64,000 bases of DNA, from positions 3,038,001 to 3,102,000 of the forward strand of contig NZ_CP075896.1 of assembly GCF_018604545.1 (NCBI RefSeq). The letters are read 5' to 3'. Made by a program: the position numbers and the translations under genes. This document shows, one piece after another, positions 50,369 through 58,385 of this stretch; within the stretch, counting starts at the first letter, position 1; the number at the start of each line of letters is the position of its first letter. Source of the DNA: Streptomyces koelreuteriae. GTDB taxonomy: Bacteria; Actinomycetota; Actinomycetes; Streptomycetales; Streptomycetaceae. A model generated the notes under the pieces. The model was not told where the DNA came from. It worked only from the letters and a program-made list of their open reading frames with translations, and made no database searches.

Positions 50369-51697
50369 CTAGCCGGGGAAGACCGGGATGTCCCGGTGAC
50401 CGTCCCGGGTGTCCGCCACGCAGGCACGGGCAGCGACACCGCGCACGAGGCCCAGCGGAGCCCGGCCGCTCGGCGTGACGGCATGCGTGTCGCCGTGACG
50501 CGGGGTGCCGTTGTCGGCCATGGAACGGTTGCAGAGCGTGCCGTCCGGACGACCTCCGGGCACATGCCCGACCGGCACGACGCCTCCGGCACTCGCGGAG
50601 GGGCCGGTGCGGGCTGCGCGTCTGACGTGATGCGCGGGGTCGTGAGCCGTGTGATCGCGGGCTGCGCGGGGGGCGTACGGGGCTCCGTACTGCTCGCCGT
50701 CCACGCCGTGCGCCTCGGGGGTCGCGTCCCGGGTCGGGCTCGGGGAGGCACCCCGCGACGCAGGGGCATCGGCCGGCTGCGGATCGACCGTGGCGAGCGC
50801 GGGGGTGGGGAGGGGCGCAGGCAGGGGGTGGCTCGGGGGCGCCGGGTAGCCGGGGAGGCCGGGCTCAGCGGGCATCCCCGGGAGCGCGATGTCGCCATTG
50901 GGCGGAGCGGGCGGGCCGGGCAGGCTGGGCAGGTCTGGAAGGCCGGGCAGGTCCGGCAGGGGCGGTGCGTCAGGCAGGGTCGGCAGGGCAGGCAGGGCGG
51001 GGACGGACGGTGCCGTCGGCGGGACGGGGAGCGTCGGCGTCTTCGGCGCGGTTGGGAGCCTCGGCGCCTTCGGAGCGGCGGGGAGCGTCGGCGCCTTCGG
51101 GGGTACGAGGAGTGCCGGCACCTTCGGAGGTACGGCCAGGGCCGACGAATCCGGCAGGTCCGGCAGGGGCGGCGCGTCCGACAGGTCTGGCAGGGGCGGC
51201 GCGTCCGACAGGTCTGACTGGTTCGGCACGTCTGGCTGGTCCGGCCGATCCGGCGCACCCGACAGGCCCGGCGAGGACGGCCGGTCCGGCCGACCCGGCC
51301 CCGAGGGAGCCTTCGGCGGCGTCGGCAGCTTCGCCGGTGCCTTCACCAGCTCCCCGCCGCCCGACGCCCTCGCGTCACCGGCCACTCCGACGGCCCGCTC
51401 CCCCACGGCCCGGACGAGCTGAGCACCCCCAGCCCCGGATCCGAGAGGTTCGCTCTCCTGCCCACTCACCAACCGCCCGACCGCACTGCCCGCCGACGCC
51501 CGCACACCGTCCGCCGCATACGCCCGCTCACCGCACAGGAACCCGAGGACGAGCACCCCGCCCACCAGCAGCGCCACTTGGAGCGCACGCCGCCCGGCCG
51601 CCGTGCGCAGCATGCGCACAGCGGCATCGGACAGGGCTGCTGACGAGGTCAAGAGGGGGAGCTTCCTCCCGTGCGACGGAACAAGTGCGGAACGCAT
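50369..51697 (-). CDS. Secreted or membrane-anchored proline-rich repeat protein
   Basis: 442 aa from ATG 51697 (GTG 51700 adds one residue; TTG 51652 has GGAGG about 12 nt upstream). A hydrophobic segment (ALQVALLVGGVLVLGFLCG) near residues 40-60 looks like a signal peptide or anchor, possibly cut after AYA. Residues 120-330 are degenerate Pro/Leu/Ala repeats of the type APPLPDL and APKAPxLP. The C-terminal part is Arg/His-rich. Probably a wall-spanning or structural protein; no domain recognised. Third-codon GC is high, which supports coding. Confidence 0.65.
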   Translation of the reverse strand: MRSALVPSHGRKLPLLTSSAALSDAAVRMLRTAAGRRALQVALLVGGVLVLGFLCGERAYAADGVRASAGSAVGRLVSGQESEPLGSGAGGAQLVRAVGERAVGVAGDARASGGGELVKAPAKLPTPPKAPSGPGRPDRPSSPGLSGAPDRPDQPDVPNQSDLSDAPPLPDLSDAPPLPDLPDSSALAVPPKVPALLVPPKAPTLPAAPKAPRLPTAPKTPTLPVPPTAPSVPALPALPTLPDAPPLPDLPGLPDLPSLPGPPAPPNGDIALPGMPAEPGLPGYPAPPSHPLPAPLPTPALATVDPQPADAPASRGASPSPTRDATPEAHGVDGEQYGAPYAPRAARDHTAHDPAHHVRRAARTGPSASAGGVVPVGHVPGGRPDGTLCNRSMADNGTPRHGDTHAVTPSGRAPLGLVRGVAARACVADTRDGHRDIPVFPG

Positions 51698-51875
51698 CAC
51701 GCGTCACGGGCAACGAGTCGGCACAACGCGGTACTGCCCGGAGCGGCACGACACACTGCCGAGCAGGCGCTGATCCTCGCACGGGAGTGCGGAGGTCGCG
51801 CAAGCCCCTCTCTACTGATGGCCCGTCATATCCGTTTTGCTGGACCGAACCGGACGACGACGCGTCGGCAAATCG

Positions 51876-53039
51876 TCACACCGCGTCCGGTATCGGCAGC
51901 GGCCGCTTCTCGATCGCCGCCGCCATCACCTCCGGGAACAGATCGGGCGTGCAGGCGAACGCCGGTGCCCCCAGCGCGGCGAGCGCTGCCGCGTGCTCCC
52001 GGTCGTACGCCGGTGCCCCCTCGTCCGAGAGCGCCAGCAGCGTCACGAACTGCACCCCCGACGCCTTCATCGCCGAGACCCGCTTGAGCATCTCGTTGCG
52101 GATGCCCCCTTCGTAGAGGTCGCTGATCAGCACGACCACCGTCTCGGCGGGCCGGGTGATCTGCGACTGGCAGTACGCGAGCGCCCGGTTGATGTCCGTA
52201 CCGCCCCCCAGTTGCGTACCGAAGAGCACGTCCACCGGGTCGTCGAGCTGGTCCGTGAGGTCGACGACCGCCGTGTCGAAGACGACGAGTCGCGTGGAGA
52301 TCGTCCGCATCGAGGCGAGCACCGCTCCGAACACCGACGCGTAGACAACCGATGCCGCCATGGATCCCGACTGGTCGATACAGAGGATGACCTCCTTCTT
52401 CGTGGACTGGGTCGCCCGCCCGAACCCGATGAGCCGCTCCGGCACGATCGTTCGGTACTCGGGCAGGTAGTGCTTGAGGTTGGCCGCGATCGTGCGGTTC
52501 CAGTCGATGTCGTGATGGCGCGGCCGGTTGATGCGGGCGCTGCGGTCGAGGGCGCCGGTGAGGGTGGCCCGGGTGCGGGTTGCGAGCCGCTTCTCCAGGT
52601 CCTCGACGACCTTGCGCACGACGGCCCGTGCCGTCTCCTTCGTCGTCTCCGGCATGGCCTTGTTGAGCGACAGCAGCGTGCCGACGAGATGCACGTCGGC
52701 CTCCACCGCCTCCAGCATCTCCGGCTCCAGCAGCAGTGCGGCGAGACCGAGCCGGTCGATGGCGTCGCGCTGCATGACCTGGACGACGGAGGACGGGAAG
52801 TACGTCCGGATGTCCCCGAGCCAGCGCGCCACGGACGGCGCCGACGCCCCGAGCCCCGCCGAACGATCCCGGCCCCCCTGCGGTTTCTCCCCCTTTCCGT
52901 AGAGCGCGGTCAGCGCCCCGTCCATCGCCGCGTCCCGCCCCGACAGCGCGCACCCGGTGCCGTCCGCCGCATCACCGCCGAGCACCAGCCGCCACCGCCG
53001 CAACCGCTCCTGCGCCGGGTCCGTCGCCTCGGTCGTCAT
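51876..53039 (-). CDS. VWA-domain protein of a MoxR-VWA system
   Basis: 387 aa. The MIDAS motif DQSGSM is near residue 225, followed by the Thr and Asp ligands in LGGGTDINRAL and VVLISDLYEGG. The N-terminal 200 residues are helical (LGDIRTYFPSSVVQVMQRDAIDRLGL). VWA proteins beside MoxR ATPases act as substrate adaptors in metal- or complex-assembly chaperone systems; E. coli YehP in the yeh locus is a similar case as I recall. ATG 53039 overlaps the stop of the 48-aa ORF (ATGA). Confidence 0.87.
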   Translation of the reverse strand: MTTEATDPAQERLRRWRLVLGGDAADGTGCALSGRDAAMDGALTALYGKGEKPQGGRDRSAGLGASAPSVARWLGDIRTYFPSSVVQVMQRDAIDRLGLAALLLEPEMLEAVEADVHLVGTLLSLNKAMPETTKETARAVVRKVVEDLEKRLATRTRATLTGALDRSARINRPRHHDIDWNRTIAANLKHYLPEYRTIVPERLIGFGRATQSTKKEVILCIDQSGSMAASVVYASVFGAVLASMRTISTRLVVFDTAVVDLTDQLDDPVDVLFGTQLGGGTDINRALAYCQSQITRPAETVVVLISDLYEGGIRNEMLKRVSAMKASGVQFVTLLALSDEGAPAYDREHAAALAALGAPAFACTPDLFPEVMAAAIEKRPLPIPDAV

Positions 53040-53182
53040 CCGCGTCCTCCCCCGCGCAGCCGCTCCCACAGCGGGATCACCAGCACGGTCGTCGTCGGCC
53101 GGCCTTCCGCCCGGGGTCCATTGCCGATGGGCTCCGCCGCTTCCGTCCTCGGAGCCGGCTCCCTCAGTCCGTCGGTCGTCAT
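53036..53182 (-). CDS. 48-aa ORF bridging the DUF5682 and VWA genes
   Basis: ATG 53182 overlaps the DUF5682 stop and its own stop overlaps the VWA ATG, both as ATGA. Sequence begins MTTDGLREPAPRTEAAEP and ends in a small hydrophobic/basic part VLVIPLWERLRGGGRG. No signal peptide or known domain. The double overlap with no spare bases argues for real translation, either of a small partner protein or as a coupling ORF. Confidence 0.6.
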   Translation of the reverse strand: MTTDGLREPAPRTEAAEPIGNGPRAEGRPTTTVLVIPLWERLRGGGRG

Positions 53183-55578
53183 GCCGTCACCCCCGCCAGG
53201 TCGTTACCGGTTTTCTCCCCTACGTCGTCCAGCCCGAGCAGCAGCCGCACGACCGGCAGCACGGCGTCTGCCCGCGCCGTGTCCAGCTCGGCCGCGAAGC
53301 CGGGTATGCCGGAGCCGGCCGCTGCCGCACCACCGCCCCCTGCCCCCGGCCCGCGCCGGACCAGCTCGCCCAGGGTCCGGCGCACCCCGGGCTCGTACGC
53401 CGAGAACGTCCGCCGCAGCAGGGGCAGCACGTCCGTGAACGCGTCCGCAGGCACCCCGGTCAGCCACGCGTCGACCAGCCCGAGCAGCCGCTCGTCGTGC
53501 ACCAGGAGCATCCCGCCGCCGGAGCCGCCTCCGACGAAGCCCTCGATCCACGCGGCCGCGTCCGCGGGCGGTGTGCCCGGGGACAGGACGTGCCCCATGA
53601 GCAGCGCCGCCTCGTCCTGCGCCAGCTCCCCGTCGTCGAGCAGAAGCCGCACGGCCCGGCCCCGGATCACCCCGGGCACGGTGTCCCGCCCGCACAGCCC
53701 GCGCAGCACCGACTGCCAGCGGCCTCTCAAGTGGCCGTGTCCCGCCGCGGGTGCGTCGCCCAGGAGTCCCACAGCCCCGTGGACCGCGTCCACATGGCGC
53801 CGCATCTCCTCGGCGGCGTCCGCGTCGAGCGCGGCGCAGGCCGGGGGCAGGCCGACGAAGACCCGCTCGGCCAGGCCCGCGGCGACCTCTCCCAGGGCTC
53901 CGGTGTCCGTGCCGCGCACATCGCCGTAGCGCAGGGAGCGGACCAGGGCAGGCAGCGCTTGGGCGAGATGGCCGACGTCCGAGTCGAGGGCGGCCCGGTC
54001 GGCGAGGATCCGCATCACCGTGGGCAGGGCGTCGGGCAGTTCGGCCAGCAGACAGCGCTCGGCGAGCGCGGTGACATCGGCGAGGCCCTGCGCGGCGACC
54101 CCGTCCGCCTCGGCCTTCGCGGTCGCGGCGGACAGCACGGTCGTCCCCCACACTCCGGCCTCGGCGACCCGCACCGACAGCTCGGGCTCCCAGCGCAGCC
54201 GCCAGGTCTCCCGGAACGTGCCCGTGCTGCCCCGCGAGGCGGCCGGTTCACCCCAGGCGACCCCGAGCAACCGCAGCCGGTGCAGCAGCCTGCTGCGGCC
54301 GGCGTCGGTCTCCTTGCGCAGGTCGAGCTCCAACTCCCGCTCCAGCGCCTCCGGCTTCAGCCGCAGCCTGCGCTGGAGCCGGGCGAGGTCCCGCTGCAGC
54401 GGAACCGCCGGCGCCGACGGCGGCACCTCCCCCAGCACATCGCCCACGACCAGCCGGTCGTGCACCAGCGCCAGCGGCACATCCGAGCCCTCGCACATCA
54501 CCGCCCGCACCGCGTCGGTCGTCTCGCTCAGGCCCGGCAGCGGACGCCCGCGCATCGCGGCGAGCGTCTCGGCCAGCCGCACCGCCTCGATGACATGCGC
54601 GGAGGAGACGATCCGGTCCTCGGCGCGCAGCAGCCCGGCCACCTTGGTCAGCCACCGCTCGACCGGCCGGTCCGGGGCGCTGAACAGATGCCCGTACCAG
54701 CCCGGCGACTCGATACCGGCCCCGTAGCCGCTGCTCCGGGACAGCCTGCGGTGGGTCCACGGCACCCAGGTCATGTCCGTCTTGACCTTGGGCAGCCCCT
54801 TCAGCAGTGCCTTGTCGGCGGCGACGGTCGTCTTCTGCCGCAGGGCGGGCACGTGCCAGGCTCCGCAGACGACGGCCACGCCGTCCTCGAACTCCCGCTG
54901 CGCGGCCCGCACCTGGAGCCGCATATAGGCCTCCCGCACCAGGTCCCGGTCGTGCCCGCCGGCGCCGTAGGTCTCGCGCAGCGCCCCCATGGCCTCCTCC
55001 AGCACGGTGAACGGCGCGAGCGCGTCCCCCTTCCCGACGCCCCGGTGCTCCACGACGTCCTCCCACCAGCGCTCGGGATCGTCGTAACCGGCGGTCTCGG
55101 CGAGCACGCCGAGCGGATCGATCCGCAGATCGGCGGGGCCGGGGCCCGAGTCGCCTTCACTGTCGCCGTCGCCGTCTCCCTCGCTGTCGGTCCCCGGCGC
55201 GTCCTCCTGCCTCCCCCAGGCCAGCGTGTGCGTGGCCGGCAGGTCGATGAAGCGTGCCGGGACGTCGTGTGCGAGGGCCCAGCGGATGGCGACCCACTCC
55301 GGGGAGAACTCGGCCATGGGCCAGAACGACGAGCGGCCGGGTTCGTCCACGGCATGGGCGAGCAGGGCGACCGGAGGCCGCATCTCCTCGTCGGCGGCGA
55401 GCGGGATCAGGGCATCGGCCTCGGGCGGCCCCTCGATCAGCACGACCCGCGGCCGGGCCTCCTCCAGCGCCGCCCTCACGGCCCGGGCCGAGCCCGGCCC
55501 GTGATGCCGCACCCCGAGCAGCAGCGGCCCGGCCCCAACACCCCGGCCCTCAGCCTTCTCCACGCCTGTCACGCCCAT
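53179..55578 (-). CDS. DUF5682 family protein of a MoxR-VWA system
   Basis: 799 aa. N-terminal GVRHHGPGSARAVRAALEEARPRVVLIEGPPEAD is the clearest family mark and recurs in TraB/EreA-like folds (HHGPGS, EGPPE). VVCGAWHVPAL is a second conserved block. The middle and C-terminal parts are long and helical. Function unknown; it is regularly encoded with MoxR, VWA and SWIM proteins. It begins 45 nt after the ATPase gene on the same strand. Confidence 0.83.
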   Translation of the reverse strand: MGVTGVEKAEGRGVGAGPLLLGVRHHGPGSARAVRAALEEARPRVVLIEGPPEADALIPLAADEEMRPPVALLAHAVDEPGRSSFWPMAEFSPEWVAIRWALAHDVPARFIDLPATHTLAWGRQEDAPGTDSEGDGDGDSEGDSGPGPADLRIDPLGVLAETAGYDDPERWWEDVVEHRGVGKGDALAPFTVLEEAMGALRETYGAGGHDRDLVREAYMRLQVRAAQREFEDGVAVVCGAWHVPALRQKTTVAADKALLKGLPKVKTDMTWVPWTHRRLSRSSGYGAGIESPGWYGHLFSAPDRPVERWLTKVAGLLRAEDRIVSSAHVIEAVRLAETLAAMRGRPLPGLSETTDAVRAVMCEGSDVPLALVHDRLVVGDVLGEVPPSAPAVPLQRDLARLQRRLRLKPEALERELELDLRKETDAGRSRLLHRLRLLGVAWGEPAASRGSTGTFRETWRLRWEPELSVRVAEAGVWGTTVLSAATAKAEADGVAAQGLADVTALAERCLLAELPDALPTVMRILADRAALDSDVGHLAQALPALVRSLRYGDVRGTDTGALGEVAAGLAERVFVGLPPACAALDADAAEEMRRHVDAVHGAVGLLGDAPAAGHGHLRGRWQSVLRGLCGRDTVPGVIRGRAVRLLLDDGELAQDEAALLMGHVLSPGTPPADAAAWIEGFVGGGSGGGMLLVHDERLLGLVDAWLTGVPADAFTDVLPLLRRTFSAYEPGVRRTLGELVRRGPGAGGGGAAAAGSGIPGFAAELDTARADAVLPVVRLLLGLDDVGEKTGNDLAGVTA

Positions 55579-55623
55579 CCCCTCCCCTCCACGCGCATGT
55601 CCGACGGCCCCGCCCCGTACCGC

Positions 55624-56742
55624 TCACACGCTCACCTCACGGCAGGCGCGGTAGAAGTCCTTCCAGTCGTCGCGCTCGCGGACGACGGTCTCCAGGTACT
55701 CCTGCCAGATGACGCGGTCGGCCGCCGGGTCGCGGACCACCGCGCCGAGGATGCCCGCGGCGACATCGCTCGGCCGCAGCACGCCGTCGCCGAAGTGGGC
55801 CGCCAGGGCGAGTCCGTTGGTGACGACGGAGATCGCCTCGGCCGTGGACAGCGTGCCGCTGGGCGACTTCAGCTTGGTCCGGCCGTCGGCCGTGACGCCG
55901 TCGCGCAGCTCCCGGAAGACCGTGACGACCCGGCGGATCTCGTCGAGGCCTTCGGGCGCGGCCGGCAGGTCGAGGGAGCGGCCGATCTGGTCGACACGGC
56001 GCGAGACGATGTCGACCTCGGCGTCGGGGCTCTCCGGCAAGGGCAGCACCACCGTGTTGAAGCGACGGCGCAGGGCGCTGGACAGGTCGTTGACCCCGCG
56101 GTCGCGGTCGTTGGCCGTGGCGATCAGGTTGAAGCCGCGGACCGCCTGCACCTCCTGGCCCAGTTCCGGTATCGGCAGTGTCTTCTCCGACAGGATCGTG
56201 ATGAGCGTGTCCTGCACATCGGCCGGGATGCGCGTCAGCTCCTCGACGCGGGCGGTCATGCCGTCGGACATCGCGCGCATGACCGGACTGGGCACGAGGG
56301 CGTCGCGGCTCGGGCCGTGGGCGAGCAACCGCGCGTAATTCCAGCCGTACCGGATGGCCTCCTCCGGTGTTCCGGCGGTGCCCTGCACCAGCAGTGTGGA
56401 GTCGCCGCTGACCGCCGCGGCCAGGTGTTCGGACACCCAGGTCTTCGCGGTGCCGGGCACGCCGAGCAGGAGCAGGGCGCGGTCGGTGGCGAGCGTGGTG
56501 ACCGCGACCTCGACGATGCGGCGCGGGCCCACGTACTTCGGTGTGATCAGTGTGCCGTCGGGCAGTGTGCCGCCGAGCAGGTAGGTCGCGACGGCCCACG
56601 GCGACAGCTTCCAGCGGGCCGGGCGCGGGCGGTCGTCCTGCGCGGCGAGTGCGGCGAGTTCGCCGGCGAAAGCGTCCTCGGCGTGCGGCCGCAGCGCCTC
56701 GGCACCGTCGGTCTGCGACGTCGGTTCAACGGACACAGGCAT
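55624..56742 (-). CDS. MoxR-type AAA+ ATPase
   Basis: 372 aa. Walker A GVPGTAKTW near residue 100, a Walker B/sensor region in ELTRIPADVQDTLITILSEKTLPIPE, and FNLIATANDRDRGVNDLSSALRRRFN as sensor 1 with the arginine finger. MoxR ATPases drive conformational work on partners via VWA proteins. I chose ATG 56742 with GGAGGGGG upstream; the frame is open further up but crosses the promoter. First gene of the MoxR-DUF5682-ORF48-VWA unit. Confidence 0.9.
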   Translation of the reverse strand: MPVSVEPTSQTDGAEALRPHAEDAFAGELAALAAQDDRPRPARWKLSPWAVATYLLGGTLPDGTLITPKYVGPRRIVEVAVTTLATDRALLLLGVPGTAKTWVSEHLAAAVSGDSTLLVQGTAGTPEEAIRYGWNYARLLAHGPSRDALVPSPVMRAMSDGMTARVEELTRIPADVQDTLITILSEKTLPIPELGQEVQAVRGFNLIATANDRDRGVNDLSSALRRRFNTVVLPLPESPDAEVDIVSRRVDQIGRSLDLPAAPEGLDEIRRVVTVFRELRDGVTADGRTKLKSPSGTLSTAEAISVVTNGLALAAHFGDGVLRPSDVAAGILGAVVRDPAADRVIWQEYLETVVRERDDWKDFYRACREVSV

Positions 56743-56785
56743 GGCTGAGTCCCCCTCCAGCTCGGCCGGTTCGGATCTGGTGACC

Positions 56786-56808
56786 ACGTTGCACCACACC
56801 ACTGACAA
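56786..56808 (-). promoter_or_regulatory. RecA-NDp-type DNA-damage promoter of the MoxR unit
   Basis: On the minus strand TTGTCAGTG, 8 nt, CAACGT. The consensus for RecA-independent (PafBC-dependent) damage promoters is TTGTCRGTG-N8-TAnnnT; the -10 differs only in its first base. Expected transcript start lies about 37 nt before ATG 56742. Confidence 0.6.
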
Positions 56809-56857
56809 TGCGTTCTGACCTGCGAAAATGCCCTGCCGGAGTCGCTCGCGGACCCGA

Positions 56858-56880
56858 TTGTCAGTGGTGGGATCTACCTT
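56858..56880 (+). promoter_or_regulatory. RecA-NDp-type DNA-damage promoter of the SWIM gene
   Basis: TTGTCAGTG (56858-56866), exactly 8 nt, TACCTT (56875-56880): full match to TTGTCRGTG-N8-TAnnnT. The ATG at 56888 follows 7 nt after the -10 box, so the mRNA is probably leaderless. With the divergent copy it forms a perfect 13-bp inverted repeat (56797-56809 / 56857-56869). Confidence 0.75.
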
Positions 56881-56887
56881 CGTTGCC

Positions 56888-58243
56888 ATGACTCAGCAGG
56901 GGGTGCGCTGGACGGCGGACCAGGTGCTGGCACTGGCACCTGACACCGCGTCACGCAAAGCGGGAAGCAAACTCGGCGCGGCAGGGCCGTGGTCCGAGGC
57001 GGGGAGTTCCGACGAGGGGACGGTGTGGGGGCTGTGCAAGGGCAGCGGGAGCAAGCCGTATCAGACGATCGTGGACATCGCGGACGCCTCGGGGCCCGCG
57101 TACAAGTGCAGTTGTCCGAGCCGCAAGTTCCCGTGCAAGCACGCTCTCGGGCTGCTGCTGCTCTGGGCGGGCGGCGACGGAGCGGTGCCGTCGGGGCAGG
57201 CACCGGAGTGGGCCGGGCAGTGGATAGCGGGGCGGCGCAAGCGCGCGGAGGAGAAGGGTTCGGAAGAGAGCCCGGCCTCTCCGTCCGGGTCCGCTGATCC
57301 GGAGGCGGCGCGGCGCCGGGCGGAGCGACGGGCCGAGCGGGTCACGGCGGGTGCGGTGGAGCTGGAGCAGCGCCTGACGGACCTGTTGCGCGGCGGTCTG
57401 GCGGCGGCGGAGCAGTCCGGTTACGGCCTCTGGGAGGAGACGGCGGCCCGCATGGTCGACGCGCAGGCGCAGGGCCTCGCCGCGCGGGTGCGGGAGCTGG
57501 GGGCGATCCCGTCCACCGGTCCGGGCTGGCCGGTGCGGCTGCTGGAGGAGTGCGCGCTGCTGCATCTCCTCGGCCAGGGCTGGCTGCGCCGCGAGCGACT
57601 GCCGGACGGCCTCGCCGCCACGGTCCGTTCCCGGATCGGCCTGCCGGCCTCCGTGGAGGGCCCGCCGGTGCGGGACCGGTGGCTGGTGCTCGCCCAGTAC
57701 GACACGACGGACCCACGCCTGACGACCCGCCGGATCTGGCTGCACGGCGCCGACTCGCACCGCACCGTGCTGCTCCTCTCCTACGGCGCCGCCGGCCGCG
57801 CCCCGGAGCTGGCGTTGCCGGTGGGCCTGGCCCTCGAGGCAGAGATATCCGCCTACCCGGGCGCCGGGCAGCTGCGGGTGGCCCTGGGCGAGCGGTTCTC
57901 CCCGCCCACGCCCACGGACATACGTCCGCCGGGGATGACGACATCGCAGGCGGCGGCCCGCTACGGCGACGCCCTGCGCGACGATCCGTGGCTGGAGTCC
58001 GTCCCGGTGACGCTGGACCGCGTCGTACCCACCCCGGACGGCGGCTCCTGGCAGTTGGCGGACGCCGACGAGGACATGGCGCTGCCGCTCACTCCCGCCG
58101 CGCGTTCCCGGCCGGGCCTGTGGCGGCTCGTCGCCCTGTCGGGCGGGGCCCCGGTCAGGGTCTTCGGCGAATGCGGCCACCAGGGCTTCACCCCGCTCAC
58201 GGCCTGGCCCGAGGGACCGGGCGACGCGGTGGCCCTGTGCTGA
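56888..58243 (+). CDS. SWIM zinc-finger protein of the MoxR-VWA system
   Basis: 451 aa. The SWIM motif CSCPSRKFPCKHALGLLL (CxCx7CxH) is at residues about 77-92, giving a zinc site used for DNA or protein binding. A charged linker with EEKGSEESPASPSG and a long C-terminal region follow, with WLVLAQYDTTDPRLTTRRIWLHG. Orthologues sit beside MoxR/VWA genes (YehQ in E. coli, as I recall). ATG 56888 agrees with the promoter and gives a leaderless mRNA. The ATPase unit runs the other way from the same intergenic region. Confidence 0.87.
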   Translation: MTQQGVRWTADQVLALAPDTASRKAGSKLGAAGPWSEAGSSDEGTVWGLCKGSGSKPYQTIVDIADASGPAYKCSCPSRKFPCKHALGLLLLWAGGDGAVPSGQAPEWAGQWIAGRRKRAEEKGSEESPASPSGSADPEAARRRAERRAERVTAGAVELEQRLTDLLRGGLAAAEQSGYGLWEETAARMVDAQAQGLAARVRELGAIPSTGPGWPVRLLEECALLHLLGQGWLRRERLPDGLAATVRSRIGLPASVEGPPVRDRWLVLAQYDTTDPRLTTRRIWLHGADSHRTVLLLSYGAAGRAPELALPVGLALEAEISAYPGAGQLRVALGERFSPPTPTDIRPPGMTTSQAAARYGDALRDDPWLESVPVTLDRVVPTPDGGSWQLADADEDMALPLTPAARSRPGLWRLVALSGGAPVRVFGECGHQGFTPLTAWPEGPGDAVALC

Positions 58244-58385
58244 ACCGACGGCGACGGCCCCGCCGTTCCGGCCTGCCCCACCCTTCCCATGAATCCATCA
58301 AATCAACGCATCTTTCAGGCATCACGGGACAACCGATGAGGGTGAGACTTCAACCACTCACGGGCGCCCCACGGAAAGGACGCTC

